DNA of 64,000 bases. It comes from Arthrobacter sp. QXT-31. Lineage in GTDB: Bacteria > Actinomycetota > Actinomycetes > Actinomycetales > Micrococcaceae. The notes under the pieces are model-generated. The model was not told the origin of the DNA and made no database searches. It saw only the letters and a program-made list of their open reading frames with translations. Position 1 is the first letter of the stretch. Each line of letters opens with the position of its first letter. The position numbers were made by a program, and so were the translations under genes. The stretch spans positions 1,302,001 through 1,366,000 of the forward strand of contig NZ_CP019304.1 of assembly GCF_001969265.1 (NCBI RefSeq). Direction: 5' to 3'. Shown piece after piece: positions 24,782 to 32,547 of this stretch.

Positions 24782-25515
24782 GCGAAGTTCTTCCGTGGAT
24801 AACGCTGGTTGTCTGTGCGGGCGCCGCCCTGGCCCGGATCCCGAGCGCCCTTCGCGGGGTCAATCCAACCTTGTTCTTCATCTTCCTGCTGGCGACGGCT
24901 GCCGCGGTCCTGAGCATCGAACAGTTCTACGTGGCCATTGACCGCGCCCTCGGCGGCCTGAACATTGCCCACCTCCTCCTGCGCCTGGTTGTTTTTGCAA
25001 CGATCTACCTCATTGCAGTCCGGGTCACGAAGGGGTTTGGTGCCCCGGATGCCCACCGCATGATCGCCGGGCGTCCCGGGCTCGTCGTGCTTGCGGTTTT
25101 CTGTGCTGTCCTCGTGGCCGTCTTCCTCCTGATGGACCACTCCGCGACGTCGGCAGGCTTCAGGGACGTGGCCGGCGCAAGCGACCGGAATGAGGCGCTG
25201 ATGCCCTACTACTGGGCCGCGGCCCGGGGCTACCTTGCCTACGTGGCCCTTGCGCTGCTGCCCGCCCTGCTCCGCAGCGTGAGGGAAAAACTGCCCCCGC
25301 TTGTCAGGACCGGGGCAGCGCTGATGGCGGCGGGGGCAGCGGCCACTGTTGCCGGATTCTGCCTCGAATTCGCGCCCCTCCGGCTGTTTGCCGCGGCGCC
25401 CGCGGTGAACAACGGAGCCGTGGTTTTCTTCATATCCGGCCTGGTGCTGGTGTGGCTTGCCAGGGTAAAGGCAGCCAAGCACGGCAGTCATGGAACGTCA
25501 TCTACCGAGGGGTAG
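24778..25515 (+). CDS. Seven-TM membrane protein of the HTH/7-TM module (copy 2)
   Basis: A 245-residue integral membrane protein with about seven TM helices, paralogous to the product of 23279. Shared landmarks are the early ARIPSALRGVNPT loop, AIDRALGGLNIAHLLLRL, a central FLLMDHSATSAGF segment and a LLPALLRSVREKLPPLVR loop between helices 5 and 6. No transport or enzymatic signature is recognised. It ends the duplicated four-gene block; a hairpin at 25627-25660 follows. Confidence 0.82.
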   Translation: MSEVLPWITLVVCAGAALARIPSALRGVNPTLFFIFLLATAAAVLSIEQFYVAIDRALGGLNIAHLLLRLVVFATIYLIAVRVTKGFGAPDAHRMIAGRPGLVVLAVFCAVLVAVFLLMDHSATSAGFRDVAGASDRNEALMPYYWAAARGYLAYVALALLPALLRSVREKLPPLVRTGAALMAAGAAATVAGFCLEFAPLRLFAAAPAVNNGAVVFFISGLVLVWLARVKAAKHGSHGTSSTEG

Positions 25516-25823
25516 CAAATCCGGATTCACAAAATCATTAGACCGTGAGAGAATCATGAATGTGTGAAAGCAGTTGCTGCCTGGCTCACAAGCCGTGGCG
25601 CCTGCCGGAGCATACATTGGGGGGATGAGTGGTGGCGGCCGTTGGGGACCGCCCCCACTCAGCCTATTTAAGGGCACGCCGGTACCTGCACGTTGGCGGC
25701 GTTGCCACCCCCGTATGATGGCGAAATAAAACGTGTTTTCCGATGCGTTGCATGGATTGGCGTCGCAGCGGCCCCGGCCGCTGCGCTGCCCGCCGCTGCC
25801 GCCTGAAGAAGAAGGTACCCGCC
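25516..25823 (+). promoter_or_regulatory. Non-coding region before the amino acid ABC operon
   Basis: This 308-nt gap contains a hairpin at 25627-25660 (GAGTGG-t-GGCGG pairing with CCGCC-c-CCACTC) that may end the HTH/7-TM block, a good -10 box TATGAT (25714-25719) with only a poor -35, and in the predicted leader a GCAGCGGCC/GGCCGCTGC stem (25765-25784). No riboswitch I know was recognised. No open frame here looks coding. Confidence 0.5.
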
Positions 25824-26660
25824 ATGAAGAAGGTCCATTCCCGCCGCTCCGCACTCGCCGCCACCCTTGCCGGACTGGCCCTGGCTCTGACGGCCTGCGG
25901 GGGCGGATCCCAGGCTCCGGCCGCCAGCAGCCCGGGTACCGCCGCCGGCTCAGACACCTCACTAAGCGATGTGAAATCGAAGGGTGAGATCGTCATCGCA
26001 ACCGAAGGCACGTACAAGCCGTTCAGCTTTCATGCAGAAGGAGCCGGCGACCTCACGGGCTATGACGTCGAGATCGCCCGCGCCGTGGCCGAGAAGCTCG
26101 GAGTGAAGGCCACCTTCCAGGAGACGCAGTTCGACGGCATCTTCGCCGGCCTGGACGCCAAGCGCTTCGACACTATCGCCAACCAGATCTCCATCAACGA
26201 TGAGCGCAAGGCCAAGTACGACTTCTCCAAGCCGTACACCGTTTCCACGGGCGTGATCGTGACGAAGGCGGACAACAACAGCATCACCGGCTTTGACAGC
26301 CTGAAGGGCAAGACCACAGCCCAGTCGCTGACCAGCAACTTCTACAAGATGGCCGTCGACGCCGGCGCCAACGTCCAGTCGGTGGAGGGCTGGGCCCAGG
26401 GCGTGGCGCTGGTGCAGCAGGGACGCGTGGACGCCATCGTCAATGACAAGCTCACCTACCTCGACTACGCCAAGACGAATCCGGACGCCGGGCTGAAGAT
26501 CGCCGCCGAGACCACGGAGAAGTCGGAAAGCGCCTTTGTGTTCCGCAAGGGCTCCACGGAACTGACCGCCGCAGTGGACAAGGCGCTGGATGACCTCCGC
26601 GCTGACGGAACGCTGGCCAAGATCTCCGAGAAGTACTTCGGCACTGACGTCACCAAGTAG
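25824..26660 (+). CDS. Amino acid ABC transporter substrate-binding lipoprotein
   Basis: A 278-residue family 3 (polar amino acid) periplasmic-type binding protein anchored as a lipoprotein: basic start, hydrophobic core and lipobox LTAC with C25. The family 3 pattern follows: KGEIVIATEGTYKPFSF, DLTGYDVEIARAVAEKLG and FDTIANQISINDERKAKYDFSKPY. Ligands of this group are polar amino acids or cystine; the motif set does not fix which. The ATG at 25824 is preferred over an upstream frame because it gives a normal signal peptide. Permease and ATPase genes follow directly. Confidence 0.93.
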   Translation: MKKVHSRRSALAATLAGLALALTACGGGSQAPAASSPGTAAGSDTSLSDVKSKGEIVIATEGTYKPFSFHAEGAGDLTGYDVEIARAVAEKLGVKATFQETQFDGIFAGLDAKRFDTIANQISINDERKAKYDFSKPYTVSTGVIVTKADNNSITGFDSLKGKTTAQSLTSNFYKMAVDAGANVQSVEGWAQGVALVQQGRVDAIVNDKLTYLDYAKTNPDAGLKIAAETTEKSESAFVFRKGSTELTAAVDKALDDLRADGTLAKISEKYFGTDVTK

Positions 26661-27326
26661 ATGCCGTTCAACTGGGATCTCGTCTGGAGCTCCTTCGGCC
26701 CCCTCGTCGTGGGGGCGGTCACCGGCACCATCCCGCTTACCCTGGCGTCCTTCGCAATAGGCCTTGCGCTGGCCCTGGTGGTGGCGCTGATGCGGCTGAG
26801 CCGGAATACGGTGGTGTCCGGCATCGCCCGGTTTTACGTTTCAGTGATCCGCGGCACTCCCCTGCTGGTGCAGCTTTTCGTGATCTTCTACGGCCTGCCG
26901 ACCGTCGGCGTGAAGCTTGATCCGTGGCCCAGCGCCATCATCGCCTTTTCGCTCAACGTGGGCGGCTATGCCGCCGAGGTCATCCGTGCCGCGATCCTGT
27001 CAGTGCCCAAGGGCCAGTGGGAAGCCGGCCACACGATCGGCATGTCACAGGGCCAGTCGCTGCGCCGCATCATCCTGCCGCAGGCTGCGAGGGTGTCCGT
27101 GCCTCCGCTGTCCAACACCTTCATTTCGCTGGTCAAGGACACGTCGCTGGCCTCGCTGATCCTGGTCACCGAACTCTTCCGTGTGGCCCAGCAGATCGCA
27201 GCCTTCAGCCAGGAGTTCATGGTGCTGTACCTCGAGGCTGCCCTGATTTACTGGGTCATCTGCCTGGCGCTCTCCTCCGGGCAGTCCGTCCTTGAAAGGA
27301 GACTGGACCGCTATGTCGCCCACTGA
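26661..27326 (+). CDS. Amino acid ABC transporter permease
   Basis: A 221-residue inner-membrane subunit of the HisM/GlnP type with about five TM helices. The EAA loop that contacts the ATPase is visible as GHTIGMSQGQSLRRIILPQA. The RGTPLLVQLFVIFYGLP segment is diagnostic for polar amino acid permeases. The ATG abuts the stop of the binding-protein gene. Only one permease gene is present, so a homodimer is expected. Confidence 0.94.
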   Translation: MPFNWDLVWSSFGPLVVGAVTGTIPLTLASFAIGLALALVVALMRLSRNTVVSGIARFYVSVIRGTPLLVQLFVIFYGLPTVGVKLDPWPSAIIAFSLNVGGYAAEVIRAAILSVPKGQWEAGHTIGMSQGQSLRRIILPQAARVSVPPLSNTFISLVKDTSLASLILVTELFRVAQQIAAFSQEFMVLYLEAALIYWVICLALSSGQSVLERRLDRYVAH

Positions 27327-28131
27327 CGGAGCAGCCCGCGCCGCCTCTTCCGGCGCCGCGTCCCAGGCCAGGCCGGTATTGTCGGTCCGCAACCTCGCCA
27401 AGGCCTTCGGCAGCAACGTGGTGCTGCGGGACATCGACCTGGACGTGCGCCGCGGCAACGTGGTGGCCCTGATCGGGCCGTCGGGTTCGGGCAAGACCAC
27501 CGTGCTGCGCTCACTGAACGGGCTGGAAATGCCCGACGCCGGCACTGTCACCTTTACGGGTCCCGGCTCCGACCTTGTCCTGGACTTCTCTGCCAAGGTC
27601 TCCAAGAAAGAGATCTCGGAGCTGCGGGACCGCAGCGCCATGGTGTTCCAGCACTACAACCTGTTCCCGCACATGACCGTGCTGCAAAACGTCATTGAGG
27701 GGCCGGTCCAGGTGCAGAAGCGGAAGCGGACGGAGGCGGTTGCCGAGGCCGAAAAGCTCCTGGCCAGGGTGGGGCTGGCAGACAAGCGCGACGCGTATCC
27801 TTTCGAGCTGTCCGGCGGCCAGCAGCAGCGGGTGGGCATTGTGCGTGCCCTGGCCCTGAAACCGCAGCTGCTGCTGTTCGACGAGCCCACCTCGGCGCTG
27901 GACCCGGAACTCGTGGGCGACGTGCTGGGCGTGATCCAGGAACTCGCCGACGAGGGGTGGACCATGGTCATCGTCACCCACGAGCTCGCTTTTGCCCGGC
28001 AGGTGGCGGACGAGGTCATCTTCATGGACGGCGGCCTCGTGGTGGAGCGCGGACCGGCAGCAGAAGTCCTGCGTGCCCCGCGGCAGGAGCGGACCCGGCA
28101 ATTCGTCCGGCGCCTGCTGCACGAGTTCTAA
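27313..28131 (+). CDS. Amino acid ABC transporter ATP-binding protein
   Basis: A 272-residue ATPase of the GlnQ/HisP group: Walker A GPSGSGKTT, Q-loop VFQHYNLFPHMTV, signature LSGGQQQRV, Walker B LLLFDEPTSALDPE and H-loop VTHEL. A TTG further upstream would extend it, but the ATG at 27313 has AAAGGAG 10 nt before it and the extension overlaps the permease. An insert near residues 70-85 (GPGSDLVLDFSAKVSKKE) is slightly longer than in many homologues. It completes the binding protein, permease and ATPase operon. Confidence 0.93.
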   Translation: MSPTDGAARAASSGAASQARPVLSVRNLAKAFGSNVVLRDIDLDVRRGNVVALIGPSGSGKTTVLRSLNGLEMPDAGTVTFTGPGSDLVLDFSAKVSKKEISELRDRSAMVFQHYNLFPHMTVLQNVIEGPVQVQKRKRTEAVAEAEKLLARVGLADKRDAYPFELSGGQQQRVGIVRALALKPQLLLFDEPTSALDPELVGDVLGVIQELADEGWTMVIVTHELAFARQVADEVIFMDGGLVVERGPAAEVLRAPRQERTRQFVRRLLHEF

Positions 28132-28164
28132 GCCGGGGTAGCTGCCGGCAGCGCTGGCCTCCGC

Positions 28165-28402
28165 CATTTCGCCAAAAAAGGCCGCCCAGCAGCCAAGCTA
28201 CGCGGCCCTTTTTGGTAAATCCTTGGACCATCGCCCCTCGAGCGGCCCTTTTGGGTAAATCAACGAGCCCCCAGCAAAGTGACGGCTCGCCAGCCCACAC
28301 GAAGCACGAAGCACGAAGCACGAAGGCAGCCTCCCCGACCTTCGCCATTTCGCCAAAAAGGGCCGCCCAGCAGCAAGCTGAGCGGCCCTTTTTGGCAATT
28401 CG
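28165..28402. repeat. Duplicated terminator-like hairpins with a 7-bp tandem repeat
   Basis: The 289-nt convergent gap (28132-28420) holds a roughly 57-nt unit twice, at 28165-28222 and 28346-28402: each pairs CCAAAAA-GGCCGC with GCGGCC-TTTTTGG and reads as a terminator on both strands. A right-half fragment (GAGCGGCCCTTTTGGGTAAATC) lies at 28240-28261. Between them CACGAAG is repeated four times in tandem (about 28298-28325). It separates the ABC operon from the convergent mannosidase gene. Confidence 0.85.
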
Positions 28403-28420
28403 CCCGTGGCGAGTCACCGT

Positions 28421-31400
28421 TTAGCGGGCGAGCCTCAGGGTCACCAGCTGGAACGGGCGCAGTGTGAGTTCCGCGGAGTCCGCCCTGGCCAGAACGCCTG
28501 TGGTCTCAACCGGCCGCTCCAGCAGGTCCACGGCCTGGATTCCCTTCGCCGGGAAATTGGCGGTGAGCCGGCCGGCAGAGCGCTGGCCCAGTGATTCGTA
28601 CAGCCGGACGATGACATCCCCGGAGCCGTCCTCCGCGAGCTTCACGGCTTCAATCACCAGCGCCGTGTTGTCCACGGAGACCAGCGCCTCGGCCGGGTGC
28701 GCGCCCCGCACCGTCCTGGGCGCGAGGTTGGCGCGGTAACCCTCCTCCACGGCCTCGGCGATTCCCGCCGCCGGCCGGACCCAGACGTCCAGCACATGCC
28801 TGCCGCGGTCGGCCTTGGGGTCGGGGAACTTGGCCGCCCGCAGCAGCGAGAGCCGGACGGTAGTGGTGGTGCCGCCGTCGTCCCGGACAGACCGGGCAAC
28901 GTCGTGACCGTACGTGGAGGCGTTGGCGATGGCCACTCCGTACCCGGGTTCGGCGACGTGGATCCAGCGGTGCGCGCAGATTTCGAACTTCGCCGCCTCC
29001 CAAGAGGTGTTTACGTGCGTCGGCCGGAAGACGTGGCCGAACTGGGTCTCCGCCGCCGACCGGTCGGCCCTGAGGTCCAGCGGGAAGCCCAGCTTGAGCA
29101 GCTTCTCGCGTTCCTGCCAGTCCACCTCGGTGGAGATCCGCAGGGACGGGCTGCCCGCCGCCAGCGTTATGCGCTGGATGATCCGGGAGGAACCGGTCAG
29201 GCGTTCCACCACGACGACGGCGTCTCCGCCGTGCCGCTCCAGCCTCACCTCTGCGGCGTCGTCCAAAGAGACAACGTTGCGCCGGTAAAACTCGTCGATG
29301 TCCCAGGCATCCCATTCGTTGGGGGTGTCGCGGTGCAGTTCCAGATGGTTTCCGAACTGCCCCGGGGCGATAGCCTCGCGGCCTGTCCCGTGATCCCGCA
29401 GGGAGGTCAGCAGCCCGTTGTCATCGAGCACGGCACGGATGATGCCGTTGTCCAGGACAAAGCCGCCGTCCTGTGCCGTGGCCTGGACCGCATCCCCGGA
29501 AGTGTGCGCGGCAGCTGCAGCGAGCGCGGGGACTCCGAGCCGGGCATGGGGACTGGCGTTGAGCAGGAACTCCTGCGTCCCCTCACCGAGGAGGGCCGCG
29601 GCTGCCTCTGCGATGAGCGCCTCCAGCCCCTTGGCCACGGCCGCGTAGTTGCGCTCGGCGTCCTGATGCACCCAGGCGATGGCGCTGCCGGGCAGGATGT
29701 CATGGAACTGTTGCAGGAGCACCAGCTGCCACAGCCGCTTCAGCTCGGCCGCGGGGTACTGGTACGTCCCGCCGGAGCGCACGGCCGCGGTGGTGCACCA
29801 GAGCTCTGCCTCGCGGAGGAGATGCTCGGACCGGCGGTTGCCCTGTTTGGTCCTGGCCTGGCTCGTATAGGTGCCGCGGTGCAGTTCCAGGTACATCTCG
29901 CCCACCCAGACCGGCAGTGCGGTGTATTCCGCCTCGGCCTGTTCGAAGAAGCTGCGCGGCGCACCGATCCGGACTTTCGGCGAGCCTTCCAGGTCGGCTG
30001 CCCGGTGCGCGGCAGCGACCATCTCCCGAGTGGGTCCCCCGCCGCCGTCGCCATAGCCGAACGGAACCAGCGAGGTGGTGCCGTACCCGTGGTCCCGGTA
30101 ATTGCGCTCGGCATGCGCCAGGTCCCGGGCACTGAGTTCCGAGTTGTACGTGTCCACCGGCGGGAAGTGCGTGAACAGGCGGGTGCCGTCAATGCCCTCC
30201 CAGTTGAAGGTGTGGTGCGGCATCCGGTTGATCTGGTTCCAGGAGATCTTCTGGGTCAGGAACCAGCGGCTGCCGGCGGCCTTGACGATCTGCGGCAGGG
30301 CAGCGGAGTAGCCGAAGGAATCCGGCAGCCAGGCTTCCCTGCACTCGATATCGAACTCCCTGAGGAAGAAGCTCTTGCCTTCCACGAACTGCCGGGCCAT
30401 GGCCTCCCCGCCGGGCATGTTGGTGTCCGATTCCACCCACATGCCGCCCACGGGAATGAACTGGCCGGACTTCACTTTTTCGCGGATCCGGCCGAAGAGC
30501 TCCGGGTAGTACTCCTTCATCCAGACCAGCTGCTGGGCGGAGGAGCAGGAGAACACGAAGTCCGGATCCTCGTCCATCAGCGCAACCACATTGGAAAACG
30601 TCCGGGCGCACTTGCGCATGGTCTCCCGAACCGGCCACAGCCAGGCTGAATCGATGTGGGCATGTCCCGTGGCGAGCAACTGGTGGGCGGAGGCGTAGGC
30701 GGGCCTGGCCAGCACCTCGGCGAGCGCTGCCCGTCCGGCGGGCGCTGTGCCGGCGACGTCATCCGGGTCCATGACGTCCATCATGCGTTCCAGGGCGCGG
30801 AGGATCTCGTGCCGGCGGGGCAGTTCGGTGGGCAGCTCATGCATCAGGCCGCTGAGCGTCAGCACGTCCTGCTGGAGTTCCCACACGGCGCGGTTCAGCT
30901 CGGCGATGGCGATGCTGCCCAGGCGGTACTGCGGTTCGTTTCCAGCGGTGGCCTTGTCCCCGTAGGGAGTTGCCGCGAAGCTCCAGCCCTGGGCGACATC
31001 AGGATTGGCTGCCGCCTCGACGTAGAAGTCGACGGCGAGGCCGCTGCCCAGCAGCTTCAGCGGGATGTGCTGGTTGCGGGGCGAGATGGCCTTGATGATG
31101 CTGCCGTCCGGGCGCCATGCGATCCCCTCACACTGGAAGCCGGGAATTTCCGTGGTGAAGCCGAGGTCCACTACGATCTCCACCTCGGTGTCCGGCGCGG
31201 TTCCCCAGGCGTCCGGCACCTCCCCCTGCAGCCGCAACCATTTGGTGCTCCACGGACGACCCCACGCAGCACCGTGTTCCTGCGGCACGAACTCCTGGCG
31301 CAGGGCCTCCAGCACCGGGACGGGTTCATCCGGAACGTCCCAGCTGCTGAGTTCCAGGGGCACGCTGCGCCCATAGACGGCAGGGGCGATCCGTTCGCGG

Positions 31401-31447
31401 ACAAAGCGGTCAAGGCGGACTTCCGTGATCCGGCGGTCGTCGTGCAA
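28421..31447 (-). CDS. Alpha-mannosidase, glycoside hydrolase family 38
   Basis: A 1008-residue GH38 enzyme. The zinc-binding H-x-D is in GHAHIDSAWLWP (residues 261-272) and the nucleophile is D376 in EAWLPDSFGY; the C-terminal half is the large beta-sandwich region of the family. No signal peptide is seen, so it probably acts in the cytoplasm on imported mannosides or glycan fragments. The TTG start at 31447 is supported by AGAGG 6 nt upstream. It stands alone; the 168-nt gap upstream towards fdhD shows no clear promoter motif. Confidence 0.93.
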   Translation of the reverse strand: MHDDRRITEVRLDRFVRERIAPAVYGRSVPLELSSWDVPDEPVPVLEALRQEFVPQEHGAAWGRPWSTKWLRLQGEVPDAWGTAPDTEVEIVVDLGFTTEIPGFQCEGIAWRPDGSIIKAISPRNQHIPLKLLGSGLAVDFYVEAAANPDVAQGWSFAATPYGDKATAGNEPQYRLGSIAIAELNRAVWELQQDVLTLSGLMHELPTELPRRHEILRALERMMDVMDPDDVAGTAPAGRAALAEVLARPAYASAHQLLATGHAHIDSAWLWPVRETMRKCARTFSNVVALMDEDPDFVFSCSSAQQLVWMKEYYPELFGRIREKVKSGQFIPVGGMWVESDTNMPGGEAMARQFVEGKSFFLREFDIECREAWLPDSFGYSAALPQIVKAAGSRWFLTQKISWNQINRMPHHTFNWEGIDGTRLFTHFPPVDTYNSELSARDLAHAERNYRDHGYGTTSLVPFGYGDGGGGPTREMVAAAHRAADLEGSPKVRIGAPRSFFEQAEAEYTALPVWVGEMYLELHRGTYTSQARTKQGNRRSEHLLREAELWCTTAAVRSGGTYQYPAAELKRLWQLVLLQQFHDILPGSAIAWVHQDAERNYAAVAKGLEALIAEAAAALLGEGTQEFLLNASPHARLGVPALAAAAAHTSGDAVQATAQDGGFVLDNGIIRAVLDDNGLLTSLRDHGTGREAIAPGQFGNHLELHRDTPNEWDAWDIDEFYRRNVVSLDDAAEVRLERHGGDAVVVVERLTGSSRIIQRITLAAGSPSLRISTEVDWQEREKLLKLGFPLDLRADRSAAETQFGHVFRPTHVNTSWEAAKFEICAHRWIHVAEPGYGVAIANASTYGHDVARSVRDDGGTTTTVRLSLLRAAKFPDPKADRGRHVLDVWVRPAAGIAEAVEEGYRANLAPRTVRGAHPAEALVSVDNTALVIEAVKLAEDGSGDVIVRLYESLGQRSAGRLTANFPAKGIQAVDLLERPVETTGVLARADSAELTLRPFQLVTLRLAR

Positions 31448-31615
31448 TGTGTACCTCTTTAGTACGTGAAAGCGGAAGCGGGGTGTGCTGGCTTTCGTGC
31501 GGGCATGGGCGGCGCGGTCAGCTCGTGTCCGGGCAATTCGCCCCTGAGCGGAGCTACGCTTCCATTCGATGGATAAAATCTACTGCGTTGGTGTCCCACC
31601 GCCAAGGGCACGCCC

Positions 31616-32488
31616 CTACCGCGCCGCCGGTGCAGGGGCGGAAATGCGGCCGGGACCTGCGTAAACGTTCAGGCTGGTCCCGCGGCTGAACCCGGCGAGC
31701 GTGACGCCGGTGGACTCGGCAAGCTCCACCGCGAGGCTTGAGGGGGCACTGACCGCGGCGAGCACCGGAATGCCGGCCAGTGCGGCCTTCTGGACGAGCT
31801 CGAAGGATGCCCGCCCGGATACCTGAAGGACAGTGTTGGCCAGCGGCAGCTTCCGTTCGCGCAGTGCCCAGCCAACCACCTTGTCCACCGCGTTGTGCCG
31901 GCCCACATCCTCCCGCAGGCAGAGCAGCTCGGCGCCGCCGCCGTCGTCGATCCTGAACAGTCCGGCAGCGTGCACTCCCCCGGTCACCTCGAACACGGCC
32001 TGGGCTTCCCGCAGCTTGTCCGGTAGGGAGGCGAGCGTTTCGACCGGAACGGTAAGCCGGTCCGCGGCGGGGTTGAAGTGTGAGGACTTCGTGACCGCTC
32101 CAATCGAGTCGGTGCCGCAGATCCCGCAGGAGCTGGACGTGTAGACGCGCCGGCCGGTGTCCGGCAGCGGCACGTCGGGCCGCAGCTGGGCCTCCACCAC
32201 GTTGAAGGTCTGGACGCCGTTTTCGTCCTCGCCGGCGCAGAACCTGAGCGAGACCAGCTGGTCGGCGTCCCAGATGACCCCCTCGGAGACGAGGAAACCT
32301 GCCACAAGGTCAAAGTCATCCCCGGGTGTGCGCATGGTGACCGAGTAGGAAAGGTTTCCGAGCCGGATCTCAAGCGGCTCCTCCACGGCGAGCACGTCCT
32401 CACGGTGCCGGACCGGGAACTCGAGTGCGGCTGCCGACCCGTCCAGGACGTAGCGGTGCACCTTGCGTCGTTGCGTTACACGGCCCAT
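31616..32488 (-). CDS. fdhD: Formate dehydrogenase accessory sulfurtransferase FdhD
   Basis: A 290-residue FdhD/NarQ protein that passes sulfur from a cysteine desulfurase to the molybdenum cofactor of formate dehydrogenase. The catalytic cysteine loop is SSSCGICG (C121 and C124), and the family's EDVGRHNAVDKV segment is present. It ends a minus-strand molybdenum-cofactor cluster (mobA-like, DUF6457, moeA, fdhD), 59 nt after moeA. No formate dehydrogenase gene is in the window. Confidence 0.95.
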   Translation of the reverse strand: MGRVTQRRKVHRYVLDGSAAALEFPVRHREDVLAVEEPLEIRLGNLSYSVTMRTPGDDFDLVAGFLVSEGVIWDADQLVSLRFCAGEDENGVQTFNVVEAQLRPDVPLPDTGRRVYTSSSCGICGTDSIGAVTKSSHFNPAADRLTVPVETLASLPDKLREAQAVFEVTGGVHAAGLFRIDDGGGAELLCLREDVGRHNAVDKVVGWALRERKLPLANTVLQVSGRASFELVQKAALAGIPVLAAVSAPSSLAVELAESTGVTLAGFSRGTSLNVYAGPGRISAPAPAAR

Positions 32489-32547
32489 GAGGTACTCCGC
32501 GCTGAGTGGCTGTTCATGACTCCATCATTGCATCTCACGGACAGTTC

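Noticed and set aside
25516..25823. Leader of the amino acid ABC operon examined for a T-box or SAM-type riboswitch
   Set aside because: No conserved T-box sequence, specifier stem or known metabolite-aptamer core was found; only ordinary hairpins.
28298..28325. CACGAAG tandem repeat considered as a CRISPR-like array
   Set aside because: Units are 7 bp, contiguous and without spacers, and no cas genes are in the window.
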